Assembly (NCBI GenBank): GCA_022823305.1
Contig: JAJDXK010000008.1
Location: 1 to 40,332 of the forward strand
DNA length: 40,332 bases
Direction of reading: 5' to 3'
DNA from: Alphaproteobacteria bacterium
GTDB lineage: Bacteria > Pseudomonadota > Alphaproteobacteria > UBA828
How positions within the stretch are numbered: the first letter of the stretch is position 1; every line of letters starts with the position of its first letter. Shown piece by piece: positions 18,849 through 27,343 of this stretch. The notes under the pieces are model-generated. The model was not told the DNA's origin and did no database searches. It saw only the letters and a program-made list of their open reading frames with translations. Both the position numbers and the translations under genes were made by a program.

Positions 18849-18941
18849 GGAGGGATGGCCGAGTGGTCGAAGGCGGCGGTTTGCTAAACCGTTGTACGGT
18901 GACAAGCCGTACCGTGGGTTCGAATCCCACTCCCTCCGCCA
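18849..18941 (+). tRNA. tRNA-Ser (anticodon GCT)
   Basis: The acceptor stem GGAGGGA pairs with TCCCTCC (18931-18937). It is followed by discriminator G and an encoded CCA. The anticodon arm CGGTTTGCTAAACCG presents GCT in the loop TTGCTAA, and a long variable arm (GTACGGTGACAAGCCGTAC) marks a class II tRNA, as expected for serine. The T arm GTGGGTTCGAATCCCAC is canonical. Confidence 0.97.
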
Positions 18942-18975
18942 CACCCCCTTCCAGACAGTGCCTGTGAATGCCACG

Positions 18976-18999
18976 AAAACCCCGAATTTCCGGAGTTTT
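18976..18999 (+). terminator. Terminator after tRNA-Ser
   Basis: AAAAC pairs with GTTTT and CCG with CGG around a six-base loop, with one mismatch, and the strand ends in TTTTCC. It lies 35 bases after the tRNA and is A/T-flanked like a Rho-independent terminator. Confidence 0.6.
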
Positions 19000-19183
19000 C
19001 CTCCATACGCTGCCCGGCGCACCCAAGGGGAGCATGGCGGGCTTCCGGAGCCAGGCATGCGGCTTGGCATGAAGGCTTCCGGAAGGCGCATCGGCGTTGC
19101 CCGTGTGTTCGTTGGCGTGGCGGGAGGAGCGGTTTCATGCCACTCTCGACGTCGCGGGATGTTCACGATCCGGGGAGGCGGAT

Positions 19184-19765
19184 ATGCCTGATCCCTTGTT
19201 GCGGAGGGTGGAGCCGGACGCCATGGGTGACTGGCTGCGAGACGCCTATCGGCAGAGCCGCGCGCTGCAGGAGAGCAAGGGCGGCGATGCGACCTTCTAC
19301 GAGATCGGCGCCAATGCACCTCACATGCTCGAATGGTACTTCAAGAGTTTCTACGCGGGCGTCTTCTACGGCGGCCGGGTCGAAGTCAGGATCAAGGAGC
19401 TGCTGCGCTATCGGCTTTCGATGACCCACGGCTGCGCCTTCTGCAACAAGGGGAACGTCGAGGCCGCGCGCCGGGCCGGAGTCGGCGACGCCCAGCTCGA
19501 CGCCATCATGAACGAGGAGAACGACGCCTTTTCCGCGAAGGAGCGCGCGGTGCTGCGCCTCGCCGCCGAGATGGCGCTCCCCAACATGGAGGGGCAGCTC
19601 ACGCCCGCCCTCTACGCCGATCTCTCGGCGCATTTCGACGACGGCGAGGTATTCGAGCTTGGCATGGTGGCGGCCGTGCTCGCCGGAATCGCAAAGTTCC
19701 TCTTCGTTTACGACCTCGTCGAGCGCGAGGCGCACTGCCCCTTCGGGTTGCACGCTGCGGCGTGA
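19184..19765 (+). CDS. AhpD/carboxymuconolactone decarboxylase-like protein
   Basis: This 193-residue all-helical protein has the AhpD-like core. KELLRYRLSMTHGCAFC contains the redox pair Cys84 and Cys87 in a CxxC. In the classical AhpD motif a histidine follows four positions after the second Cys; here Asn91 stands there, so peroxidase-type proton relay may be altered. The ATG at 19184 has GGGGAGG eight bases upstream, and an in-frame ATG at 19097 is rejected for lack of such a site. It is a stand-alone gene after the tRNA and converges with the oxidoreductase at 19840. Possible roles include antioxidant defence or decarboxylation; none can be fixed. Confidence 0.85.
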   Translation: MPDPLLRRVEPDAMGDWLRDAYRQSRALQESKGGDATFYEIGANAPHMLEWYFKSFYAGVFYGGRVEVRIKELLRYRLSMTHGCAFCNKGNVEAARRAGVGDAQLDAIMNEENDAFSAKERAVLRLAAEMALPNMEGQLTPALYADLSAHFDDGEVFELGMVAAVLAGIAKFLFVYDLVEREAHCPFGLHAAA

Positions 19766-19839
19766 GAGCGCGGAGTCGACGGGAACGCGCATCGCTACGA
19801 CGAGAACCCGAACACCGGGGACCGAAGGCGGACGACCCG

Positions 19840-21399
19840 TCACAGCCCCAGGACGCCGGGACTCACGAGGTTCTTCGGATCGAGTGTCCGTTTCAGCGAC
19901 TCGATGAGCCGCCGCTGGCCCGGATCGATGCGATCGAGATAGGGATAGCAGGTGCCGATCTGGTAGTGGGTCGCGCCGTGGGCGGCGAGCACCTCGACCA
20001 GGGCCGCGCGCAAGGCGTGCGCCCGCGACCGCGCCTCCTCGTCGGGGGGCCGATCCGCGTACTGCGTTCGCTGCGCGTCGGTGACGGCGCGCAGATGAAA
20101 GGGCGAGAGCGCATCCGGCCAGAAGAACTGCGGCTCCAGCAGCAGCCGGTCGCCGACCATGGTCGTGAGCCGCGTGACGCGGATGCCGAGCTCCCGCATC
20201 CCGTCCTCGTGGGCCGCGAGGCAGTCTTCCACCGCCTGCAAGCCGGCCCTTGCACGGGAGAGCGGCAGCAGGCCGTGCATCGGCAGCCACGCCTCGCCCT
20301 CCGGCCCCAGCAACGCCTTGAGCGGGCGGAAAGGCCGCGAGCGGGTGATGCGCGGGATCGTGTCGGGGATCTCGGTGCCGCCGTGGCGGCCGGCACAGGC
20401 GGCGATCCCGTCGCGAGCCTCCGCCACTGCCGCCTCGCTCGCGCCCTCGATCACGAGGTGAAGCGAGTTGCGCGTCTCGCCCACGGCGCGGCGCACGCCC
20501 GTCGCGGTCCTCACCGCCGCCGCGATGCCGCCGGTCCGCCCGCCCCCGGTCCGGGCGACGTCACGCAGCGCCGCCGCGCCCTCGCCGATGCTGAAGCCCG
20601 CGCGGCGCAGGTTCTCGTGGGTCTCGGCGTCGAAGCCGTAGCTCTCCGCGATCGCGTCCATGCCCGCGAGCGCGATCTGCGCGTCGATCGCGGCCCCAAA
20701 ACTCTCGAACGCGAAGGAGGCGAAGCAGAGTGCGGCGGGCACGGGAACGAGCCTCATGGCGATGCGCACCTTGACGCCGAGGGCGCCGCTGTCGCCCAGG
20801 AAGAGCCCCACGGCATCGGGCCCGAAGTCCCGCGCGAACCCCGTATCGCCGACGCTCCCGAGCCGCATCAGGGAGCCGTCCGCCGTCACCACGTCGAGGC
20901 CGAGCACGGTCCGGGACATCGGGCCGTGCCGCGCGGAGCCGAAGAACGCGGCGTTCTGCGACGCGGCGCCGCCGACCGTCGCCACGATGCCGGAGAGCGG
21001 GCCGAAGAAGGGAGTCCGGCGCCCTGTCGCCGCAAGCGCCTCGTGCAGCGTGCGCCAGGTACAGCCGGCCTCGGCGAGCACCCAGCCGTCGGCCTCGTCG
21101 ATCTCGGCCACCCGGTCGAGCGCGCTCATGTCGAGGATCACCGTGCCCGGCCGCGTGGGCCCGTAGCCCCCGGTGTAGGAATGGCCTCCCCCCCGTACGG
21201 TGAGCGCATGGCCCGCGCCGGTGATCGCCGCGACGCTGGCGACGGTGGCGTCCACGCTCGGCGGGCGCACGACGAGGTGCGCCGGGTGCGGCGCCGGGCC
21301 TGCGATGTCGTGGGCGTAGTAGGCGCATTCCGCCGCGTCGTCGATGACGTTCGCCGCGCCGACCAGATCGGCGAGTCGCGCTGCGAGGCCGCCGCTCAC
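19840..21399 (-). CDS. FAD-linked oxidoreductase, PCMH-type FAD domain
   Basis: This 519-residue protein resembles FAD/FMN-containing dehydrogenases of the glycolate-oxidase and vanillyl-alcohol-oxidase type. The FAD-binding loop VRGGGHSYTGGYGP lies at about residues 67-82, followed by LDMSALDRV and the typical GCTWRTLHEAL. FFGPLSGIVATVGGAASQNAAFFGSARHGP and LFLGDSGALGVKVRIAMRL complete the FAD domain, and the C-terminus DPKNLVSPGVLGL is family-typical. I see no histidine or tyrosine at a position that would clearly argue for covalent FAD. The GTG at 21399 overlaps the stop of the upstream hydrolase (GTGA). It is the last gene of the large catabolic operon, probably oxidising an alcohol or hydroxy-acid intermediate (inference). 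Confidence 0.87.
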   Translation of the reverse strand: MSGGLAARLADLVGAANVIDDAAECAYYAHDIAGPAPHPAHLVVRPPSVDATVASVAAITGAGHALTVRGGGHSYTGGYGPTRPGTVILDMSALDRVAEIDEADGWVLAEAGCTWRTLHEALAATGRRTPFFGPLSGIVATVGGAASQNAAFFGSARHGPMSRTVLGLDVVTADGSLMRLGSVGDTGFARDFGPDAVGLFLGDSGALGVKVRIAMRLVPVPAALCFASFAFESFGAAIDAQIALAGMDAIAESYGFDAETHENLRRAGFSIGEGAAALRDVARTGGGRTGGIAAAVRTATGVRRAVGETRNSLHLVIEGASEAAVAEARDGIAACAGRHGGTEIPDTIPRITRSRPFRPLKALLGPEGEAWLPMHGLLPLSRARAGLQAVEDCLAAHEDGMRELGIRVTRLTTMVGDRLLLEPQFFWPDALSPFHLRAVTDAQRTQYADRPPDEEARSRAHALRAALVEVLAAHGATHYQIGTCYPYLDRIDPGQRRLIESLKRTLDPKNLVSPGVLGL

Positions 21400-23036
21400 T
21401 CTCGCTCCGTCGCCGCTTCGATCGCGTCCGCGTAGCCCCGCGCGTCGGGGACGGCACGGGTGACCGGAGCCGAGGCGCCTGCGGCGAGCGCCGCCTGTTC
21501 CGCCGCGTCCGGCATGCCTTCGCCGGTGACCACCGCGACCCTGCCCTCCAGCGGCGCGAGCAGAGCCGGCCACGGCTCTCCACACAGCGCGCGGAGCGTC
21601 CGAGGCAAGGCCTCGCCGGCGATGACCGTGTCGACGAAGCGCCGGTGCAGGAGGTCCACGTCGAGCCCGATCTCCACCGGCATCCGGGTTGCCGCCGTGG
21701 GCACGAACCAGGGCCGGTAGAGCAGGGATTCGCGCGCGAGATGCCAGGCGGTGAGCAGGTGGGCGCCGCTCCAGACGGGCGCGAGCGCGCTTGCCGGCAG
21801 GCATTCGGCAAGGGCTGCGGGGTCGGGCGGCGGGTCGATCAGCACCAGGTGGGCGCAATCGGCTCCGAGCCGCGCGGCGAGGCGCGCGGCCCGGCAGGCG
21901 CCCACGTTGATGCCGGCGACATCGACCTGCCCGAGCCCCAGCGACGCCAGCGCGCGGGCCATGAGCTCGACGCCGCCGTCGGCCATGCCGGCCGGAGCGG
22001 GGGAGGAGAGGCCGTGACCGGGGGGATCGATGGCGACGACCCGGCGCTTCCTGGCCAGATGGGCGGCGACGGGGTCGAGTCCTCGCGTGGACCCCGGCAG
22101 ATCGGCCACGAGCAGCAGAGGCCGCGCGTCGTCCTCGCCCCACTGGCGAACCAGCAGCGACGCGCCGTCTGCCTGAACGAAGCGCCGCGCGCCCGTCTCC
22201 TCCGGCGCAGGCGGTGCCGGCGGCAGTCCGGCGGCGCAGGCGCCCATCAGGGTGCCGATCACGGTCGCGCGCTCCGCATCCGTCATCCGGTGGATCTGCG
22301 CGCCGTCCGGTAGCGAATGAAGGCGGTCGAGGTGGGGGAAGAGAACGTCGGTCTCGGTCGCCATGTAGTGGGCGGGCACGCGCGCGGCCGCCGCTGCCGC
22401 GGCGCCGTCGTAGCGGAACGCCGCCTCGTAGGCGATGCGGTAGCCGTCGCCCGCCAGCAGGAGGTCCGTCGCGATCCGGTTCAGGATCGAGGGCCGGGGC
22501 ATGTCGATGGCGAGCCGTGAGGCGGGCCCCTGGCGGTTCCAGGGAAAGAAGCCGAACTGATCGCGGATGCGGGACCAGAGCCAGGCGACGTGGCTGCCGC
22601 TCCAGTCCGGGCGGAAGGGCGGCAGGTAGCTCGCCACGAGCTCCTCCATCTCTTCCGGCGTGAAGGCCGGGCAGCCGTCGAGCACGACGCCGCTGACGCG
22701 CTCGGGATGGAGGTTCGCGAACTCGATCGCGATGGCGGCCCCGGTGTGGCGGCCGAAGACGGCCGCGCGCTCCAGGCCGAGGGCGTCGACCACTTCCTTG
22801 AGCGCATCGGCGTAGTCGGGGATCTGCGGCCGGTGCAGGGCCAGCGGGTCGGAGCCGCCATAGCCCGGCGTGTCGGGCGCGATCACGGTGAAGCGCTCGG
22901 CCAGCGACCCGATCAGGGGCACGAATGCGGCCGACGAGACCGGCGATTCGTGGAGCAGCAGGACCGGCGGGCCGCCCCCGGCGCGGCGCACCATGACCCG
23001 GCGTGCGCCGCAAGTGACGAAGCGATGCTCGATCAC
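21396..23036 (-). CDS. Tandem alpha/beta hydrolase with altered nucleophile elbows
   Basis: This 546-residue protein contains two alpha/beta-hydrolase domains in one chain. Domain 1 (about 1-265) has VLLLHESPVSS, DTPGYGGSD and the elbow VFGRHTGAAIAI, where the usual nucleophile (Ser, Asp or Cys) is His97. Domain 2 (about 285-546) has LLLVADLPGS, AIDPPGHGLSSP and the elbow VAGINVGACRA, where the nucleophile is Asn377. Thus neither domain shows a canonical GxSxG. The GTG at 23036 overlaps the stop of the acyl-CoA ligase gene by four bases. Both domains may be catalytically unusual, for example lyase or pseudoenzyme-like. The function is unknown; the operon suggests turnover of a CoA- or ester-type intermediate. 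Confidence 0.85.
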   Translation of the reverse strand: MIEHRFVTCGARRVMVRRAGGGPPVLLLHESPVSSAAFVPLIGSLAERFTVIAPDTPGYGGSDPLALHRPQIPDYADALKEVVDALGLERAAVFGRHTGAAIAIEFANLHPERVSGVVLDGCPAFTPEEMEELVASYLPPFRPDWSGSHVAWLWSRIRDQFGFFPWNRQGPASRLAIDMPRPSILNRIATDLLLAGDGYRIAYEAAFRYDGAAAAAAARVPAHYMATETDVLFPHLDRLHSLPDGAQIHRMTDAERATVIGTLMGACAAGLPPAPPAPEETGARRFVQADGASLLVRQWGEDDARPLLLVADLPGSTRGLDPVAAHLARKRRVVAIDPPGHGLSSPAPAGMADGGVELMARALASLGLGQVDVAGINVGACRAARLAARLGADCAHLVLIDPPPDPAALAECLPASALAPVWSGAHLLTAWHLARESLLYRPWFVPTAATRMPVEIGLDVDLLHRRFVDTVIAGEALPRTLRALCGEPWPALLAPLEGRVAVVTGEGMPDAAEQAALAAGASAPVTRAVPDARGYADAIEAATERE

Positions 23037-24580
23037 GTCGCCCCCGCGCCCTGTTCCCTGAGCACGCGCTTCAGCACCTTGCCGCCGGGGTTGCGCGGCA
23101 GCGCGTCGATGAAGTCGACCTCCTTGGGGACCTTGAAGGCGGCGAGGCTCTCCTTCCCGTAGGCGATCAGCTCGTCGGGCGAAGGCCGCGCGTCCGGCTG
23201 CGGCACGACGAACGCCTTGATCCGCTCGCCCCAGTATTCGTCCGGCACGCCGACCACGGCCACCTCGCGCACCGCCGGATGCCGCGAGAGCGCGTCCTCC
23301 ACCTCGCGCGGATAGACGTTGACCCCGCCGGAGATGATCATGTCCTTCCTGCGGTCGACGATGTAGACGTAGCCCTCCTCGTCGCGCCGCGCCATGTCGC
23401 CGGCCGAGACCCCGCCGCCCCGCATCGTGGCCGCGGTCTCCTCGGGCCTGTTCCAGTAGCCGTTGAAGAGATAGGGCGAGGTGCTGAAGAGCTCGCCCAC
23501 TTCGCCGGGCGCGGCCTCGTTGCCCTCGTCGTCGAGCAGGCGGACGCGGTTGCCGACGAAGGGGAGGCCCACGCAGCTCTTCTTGCGGAGCTGATCGGGC
23601 GGGCGCAGGTTGGTGACGATGCCGGCCTCGGTCGAGCCGTAGGTCTCGTGGAGCACGCCCGCGCCGAACTGGGCGACGATCCTCTCCTTGGTGACTTGCG
23701 GCAGCGGCGCCGCGTTGGAGACCAGCGCCGTGAGCCCGTGGTCGCGGTAGCGCGAAAGGACGCCCTCGCCCAGGTTGAGGATGGCGTGGAAATGCGTCGG
23801 CACCATGAAGGTGCCGGTGAAGCGGCCGTCGCAGAGCCGTTGCATCACCAGCTCCGGGTCGAAGCGGGGCAGAAGCTCGCAATGGCCGCCGAAGAAGACG
23901 GCGGCCAGCGCGAAGACGAAGCCGCCGCCGTGGAAGAGCGGCGCGAAGGCGAGGTGGGTATCGTCCGGCCCGTAGCAGCCGTACTCCGCTGCCATGCCGA
24001 AGCAGGAGAGGACCCGCGAGCGGTGGGAGAGCACGATGCCCTTGGCCGTGCCCGTGGTGCCCGAGGTGTAGGAGATGGCGAAGGGCTGCCATTCCTCCGG
24101 CGTCTCGTCCGGCTCCTGCGGCGCTGCGCGGGCGAGCCATTCGTCGTAGCTCCCGCCCAGCACCAGCGTGCGCTCGATCCCTTCGAGCGACGCGCTCCGC
24201 ACCTGCTCCTCGCAGGCCGGGTCGACCACCAGAACGCGGGGACTGCAATCCTGGCAGATCGCTTCCAGTTCCTTCGCGGAGAGCCGGGTGTTGATCGTGG
24301 CGACCGCCGCGCCCATGGCCGAGAACCCGGCAACGACCTCGATGTACTCGAGGCGGTTCAGCGCGAGCAGCATCACCCGGTCGCCGGGGACGAGGCCGAG
24401 ATCGTGCCGGGCGCCGGCGCTCACCCGGTCGATCCGCTCGACCAATTGCCGATACGTGAGCGCGCGCTCCCCCTCGCGGAGCGCGACCTTGTCGGGCGTG
24501 CGTTGCGCCGCCGTGCGGATTCCCGCCGCGATGGTCGCGGAGCGGTAGGTCGCGGGCCGGCCGCCGGCGCGCTCGGTCAT
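23033..24580 (-). CDS. AMP-forming acyl-CoA ligase
   Basis: This 515-residue ANL enzyme activates a carboxylic acid to its CoA thioester. The ATP-binding loop YTSGTTGTAKGIVLSH begins at residue 171. TYGSTEAG lies near 335, the hinge aspartate in IVDRRKDMIISGGVNVYPREVE near 425, and the catalytic lysine is Lys501 in NPGGKVLKR. The length is slightly short but complete. It starts ten bases after the amidohydrolase gene and overlaps the next gene (GTGA), so translation is coupled. It differs clearly from the ligase at 316 in sequence, and the neighbouring amidohydrolase and transporter genes suggest it acts on an imported acid. Confidence 0.93.
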   Translation of the reverse strand: MTERAGGRPATYRSATIAAGIRTAAQRTPDKVALREGERALTYRQLVERIDRVSAGARHDLGLVPGDRVMLLALNRLEYIEVVAGFSAMGAAVATINTRLSAKELEAICQDCSPRVLVVDPACEEQVRSASLEGIERTLVLGGSYDEWLARAAPQEPDETPEEWQPFAISYTSGTTGTAKGIVLSHRSRVLSCFGMAAEYGCYGPDDTHLAFAPLFHGGGFVFALAAVFFGGHCELLPRFDPELVMQRLCDGRFTGTFMVPTHFHAILNLGEGVLSRYRDHGLTALVSNAAPLPQVTKERIVAQFGAGVLHETYGSTEAGIVTNLRPPDQLRKKSCVGLPFVGNRVRLLDDEGNEAAPGEVGELFSTSPYLFNGYWNRPEETAATMRGGGVSAGDMARRDEEGYVYIVDRRKDMIISGGVNVYPREVEDALSRHPAVREVAVVGVPDEYWGERIKAFVVPQPDARPSPDELIAYGKESLAAFKVPKEVDFIDALPRNPGGKVLKRVLREQGAGAT

Positions 24581-24589
24581 GGTGTGGCC

Positions 24590-25462
24590 TCAGCCACCGT
24601 CCGCCGCGACCTGCGGCAGCCTGAAGACGCGGAGCGCGTTCTCCCGCATCAGCGCCTTGTAGGCCTCCGGGCGGAGGTCGAGCTCGGCGATCTCGACCAC
24701 GGCGCGCTCGGGGTCGATCACCGGCCAGTCGGTGCCGAACAGCACCTTCCGGCGGCCGTAGGTGTTCAGGTAATGGACGAGCTGCGGCGGCCAGTAGCGT
24801 GGCGCGTAGGCATCGACGCCGATGTAGACGTGCTCGTGCTTCCACGCCATCGAGATCATCTCGTCGGTCCAGGGGACGCCGATGTGGATGCCGAGCAGCT
24901 TGAGTTCGGGGAAGTCGCAGGCCACCTGGTCGAGGCAGATGGGGCGCCCCACGCTCCGCATGCGGCGCTCGCGCTGATACACCAGGCTGTGACCCACCTG
25001 CATCATGATCGGCACGTCGAGCTCGCAGCACTTGGCGTAGTAGGGGTAGTACTTGGCGTCGTCGGGCGCGAGCTCGAACCAGTGCGGATAGAGGTGGGCG
25101 CCGACGAAGCCCAGCTCGTTGACCGCGTATTCCAGGTCGCGCAGGCCCTGCATGCCGCGGTAGGGGTCCACGCCCGCGAGGCCGGCGAAGCGGGTCGGGT
25201 GGCTCCGGCACATCTCGTGGACCCGCTCGTAGGAAATCTCGAACGAGCCCGCGAGCCGCATGTCCCCGGCGCGCACCGCGATCATCAACGAGAGTTCGAT
25301 ATCGGCGCGGTCCATCTTCGCGACGTAGTCGTCCACGGTGACGCCGCCGCGCATCTCCGCCGGCATCCTGATCTGGTCCTGAAAGACCGCGTCGATGCCT
25401 GTCTGTCCGTTCTCCACTTCCTGCGGCGTGTACGGGTTGACGACGATATCGATTGCCTTCAT
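24590..25462 (-). CDS. Amidohydrolase-2 family protein lacking the N-terminal HxH
   Basis: This 290-residue protein has the TIM-barrel pattern of the amidohydrolase-2 (ACMSD-like) family, which usually hydrolyses or decarboxylates using a metal. Later ligand-type residues are present: H in GAHLYPHW (123-127 region), His158 in MQVGHSL, His193 in LLGIHIGVPW and Asp245 in LFGTDWPVID. At the N-terminus, however, the expected DxHxH reads DIVVN (Asp5 to Asn9), so both strand-1 histidine ligands are replaced. The usual metal centre may be absent or altered. The ATG at 25462 has AGGGA about eight bases upstream. It sits between the ABC ATPase fusion and the ligase. Confidence 0.83.
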   Translation of the reverse strand: MKAIDIVVNPYTPQEVENGQTGIDAVFQDQIRMPAEMRGGVTVDDYVAKMDRADIELSLMIAVRAGDMRLAGSFEISYERVHEMCRSHPTRFAGLAGVDPYRGMQGLRDLEYAVNELGFVGAHLYPHWFELAPDDAKYYPYYAKCCELDVPIMMQVGHSLVYQRERRMRSVGRPICLDQVACDFPELKLLGIHIGVPWTDEMISMAWKHEHVYIGVDAYAPRYWPPQLVHYLNTYGRRKVLFGTDWPVIDPERAVVEIAELDLRPEAYKALMRENALRVFRLPQVAADGG

Positions 25463-25498
25463 CGCATTTGTCCCTGCACTTGCTGTTCTCGGTCGATC

Positions 25499-27343
25499 CT
25501 AGCCCGGAAGCTCGCCTGCCACAGCACGCCAGCAGCGCACCGAGCGGCCGGCCGAGACCTCCTCGAGCGCCTGCGGCATGGCGCGGCAGCGCTCCACCTG
25601 ATTCGGGCAACGACCATACAGGTAGCAGCCCTCCGGCAGCGAGACCGGGCTCGGGATCTCGCCCTTGAGCGTCACGCGCTCGGGCCTGTCGACCCGCCGG
25701 TCCGCGATGTCGGGGAAGAGGTGCGAGGCCAGCAGCACCCGCGAGTAGGGGTGGAGCGGCGCCCGGAACACCTCCGCGCGCGTGCCGGTCTCGACCACCT
25801 GCCCGAGGTACATCACCACGACGCGGTCGCAGACGCGCTCGATCGTGGTCAGATCGTGGGAGATGAAGAGATAGGCGATGTCGAGCTCGCGCGAGAGCCG
25901 GATCAGCAGCTCGATGATCTCGGCGCGGGTCTCCGGGCTCAGCGCCGAGGTCGGCTCGTCGAGCACGATGAAGGCGGGCTCGGTGGCGAGCGCGCGGGCG
26001 ATGGCGATGCGCTGCTGGCGGCCGGCGCCGAGCTGGCGCGGCTTGACCTCGCGCACGGCCGGGTCGATCCCCACCATCCTCATCAGCGTCGTCACGCGCT
26101 TGCGCTTCTCGGCCGCGGAGAGCGTCGTATGGAGATCCAGCGGCTCCGTCAGGACCTGCTCGACGCTCCAGCGCGGGTTCATCGAATCCGTCGGGTCCTG
26201 GAAGACGATCTGCATGTCGTTGCGGAAGGGCGTGAATTCCCGCTGCGTGAGGTCGCTGACCATCTCGTCCCGATAGCGGACCGTGCCCCGGGTCGGCTCC
26301 TCCAGCCGCACGATGCAGCGGCCCACCGTGGTCTTGCCCGAGCCGCTCTCGCCCACGAGGCCGATCGCCTCGCCGCGATGGATCAGGAAGGAGACATCGT
26401 CGGCGGCGTGGACCTTGTCCTTGGAGCCGCGGATGTCGAAGTCCTTGCTCAGGCCCTCAACCAGGATCAGCGGCTCGGCGGCCGCGCGCTCCGTCTCCGG
26501 CGCGCCCGCCACGCTGGCCGCGCTCTCCCGCTGCAGGGAGAGGATGCGCCGGCTGTAGTCGTGCGCGGGCGCGGCGAAGAAGTCCCGCACGGCGCTGGCC
26601 TCGACGATTTCGCCGTGCTCCATGATGACCACGCGGTCGCAATAGTTGGCGACGATGCCGAGGTCCTGCGTCACCACCAGCACGGCAGACCCGGTGCGGT
26701 TCGCCGCCTCCCACATCTGGTCGAGGAACTGCGCCTGGATCGTCACGTCGAGGCCGCTGGTGGGCTCGTCCGCGATCAGGAGCTTGGGGCCGGAGCTCAT
26801 GGCCATGGCGATCAGCACGCGCTGGGTCATGCCCGTGGAGAGTTCGTGGGGATAGGACTTCACCCGTCGCTCGGGGTCGTTGATCCCGACGAGCTGCAGC
26901 ATCTCGATGGCCCTGGCGTGCGCGGCCCTGCGGCTCACGCGGTTGTGCGCCCGGTAGACGTTCTCGATCTGCCGGCCCACCGTCAGCATGGGGTGGAGCG
27001 AGGTGCGCGGGCTCTGCACGATCAGCCCGATGTCCTTGCCGCGGATCGCATCGAGCTCCGCGTCGCTCATGGCCAGCAGGTCGCGGCCCAGATAGTGCAC
27101 CTCGCCCGAGACGATGCGGCCGGGCGGGCGCACCAGGCCCATCATCGCGATCGCCGCCGTCGACTTGCCGCAGCCGGGCTCGCCCATGACGCCGACGAAC
27201 TCGCCGGCGCCGATGGTGAGCGAAAAGTCCTTCACCGCGACGTGCTCGGCGCCTTCGCTCCCGGCGAACGCCACCGTGAGGCCGCGCACCGAGAGAATCT
27301 CTTCGGCGCCGGCGGCGGCGACGTGCGGGGCCCGGGCGCTCAT
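25499..27343 (-). CDS. Fused double ATPase of a peptide-type ABC importer (DppD-DppF fusion)
   Basis: This 614-residue protein joins two nucleotide-binding domains. NBD1 has Walker A GEPGCGKST (54-62), signature LSTGM (168-172), Walker B LLIADEPTSGLD and, at the switch, VTQDLG, in which Gln226 replaces the usual histidine. NBD2 has Walker A GESGSGKTT (331-339), signature LGAGRQ (438-443), Walker B FIVLDEP and a normal switch His496. The C-terminal region, with PYSRVLLASHLFPDIADRR and GCYLYGRCPNQVERCRAM, is the oligopeptide/dipeptide transporter tail. Gene order and length fit the peptide/nickel family. The ATG at 27343 overlaps the preceding permease stop (ATGA), so subunits are coupled. It powers uptake of the operon's substrate. 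Confidence 0.93.
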   Translation of the reverse strand: MSARAPHVAAAGAEEILSVRGLTVAFAGSEGAEHVAVKDFSLTIGAGEFVGVMGEPGCGKSTAAIAMMGLVRPPGRIVSGEVHYLGRDLLAMSDAELDAIRGKDIGLIVQSPRTSLHPMLTVGRQIENVYRAHNRVSRRAAHARAIEMLQLVGINDPERRVKSYPHELSTGMTQRVLIAMAMSSGPKLLIADEPTSGLDVTIQAQFLDQMWEAANRTGSAVLVVTQDLGIVANYCDRVVIMEHGEIVEASAVRDFFAAPAHDYSRRILSLQRESAASVAGAPETERAAAEPLILVEGLSKDFDIRGSKDKVHAADDVSFLIHRGEAIGLVGESGSGKTTVGRCIVRLEEPTRGTVRYRDEMVSDLTQREFTPFRNDMQIVFQDPTDSMNPRWSVEQVLTEPLDLHTTLSAAEKRKRVTTLMRMVGIDPAVREVKPRQLGAGRQQRIAIARALATEPAFIVLDEPTSALSPETRAEIIELLIRLSRELDIAYLFISHDLTTIERVCDRVVVMYLGQVVETGTRAEVFRAPLHPYSRVLLASHLFPDIADRRVDRPERVTLKGEIPSPVSLPEGCYLYGRCPNQVERCRAMPQALEEVSAGRSVRCWRAVAGELPG

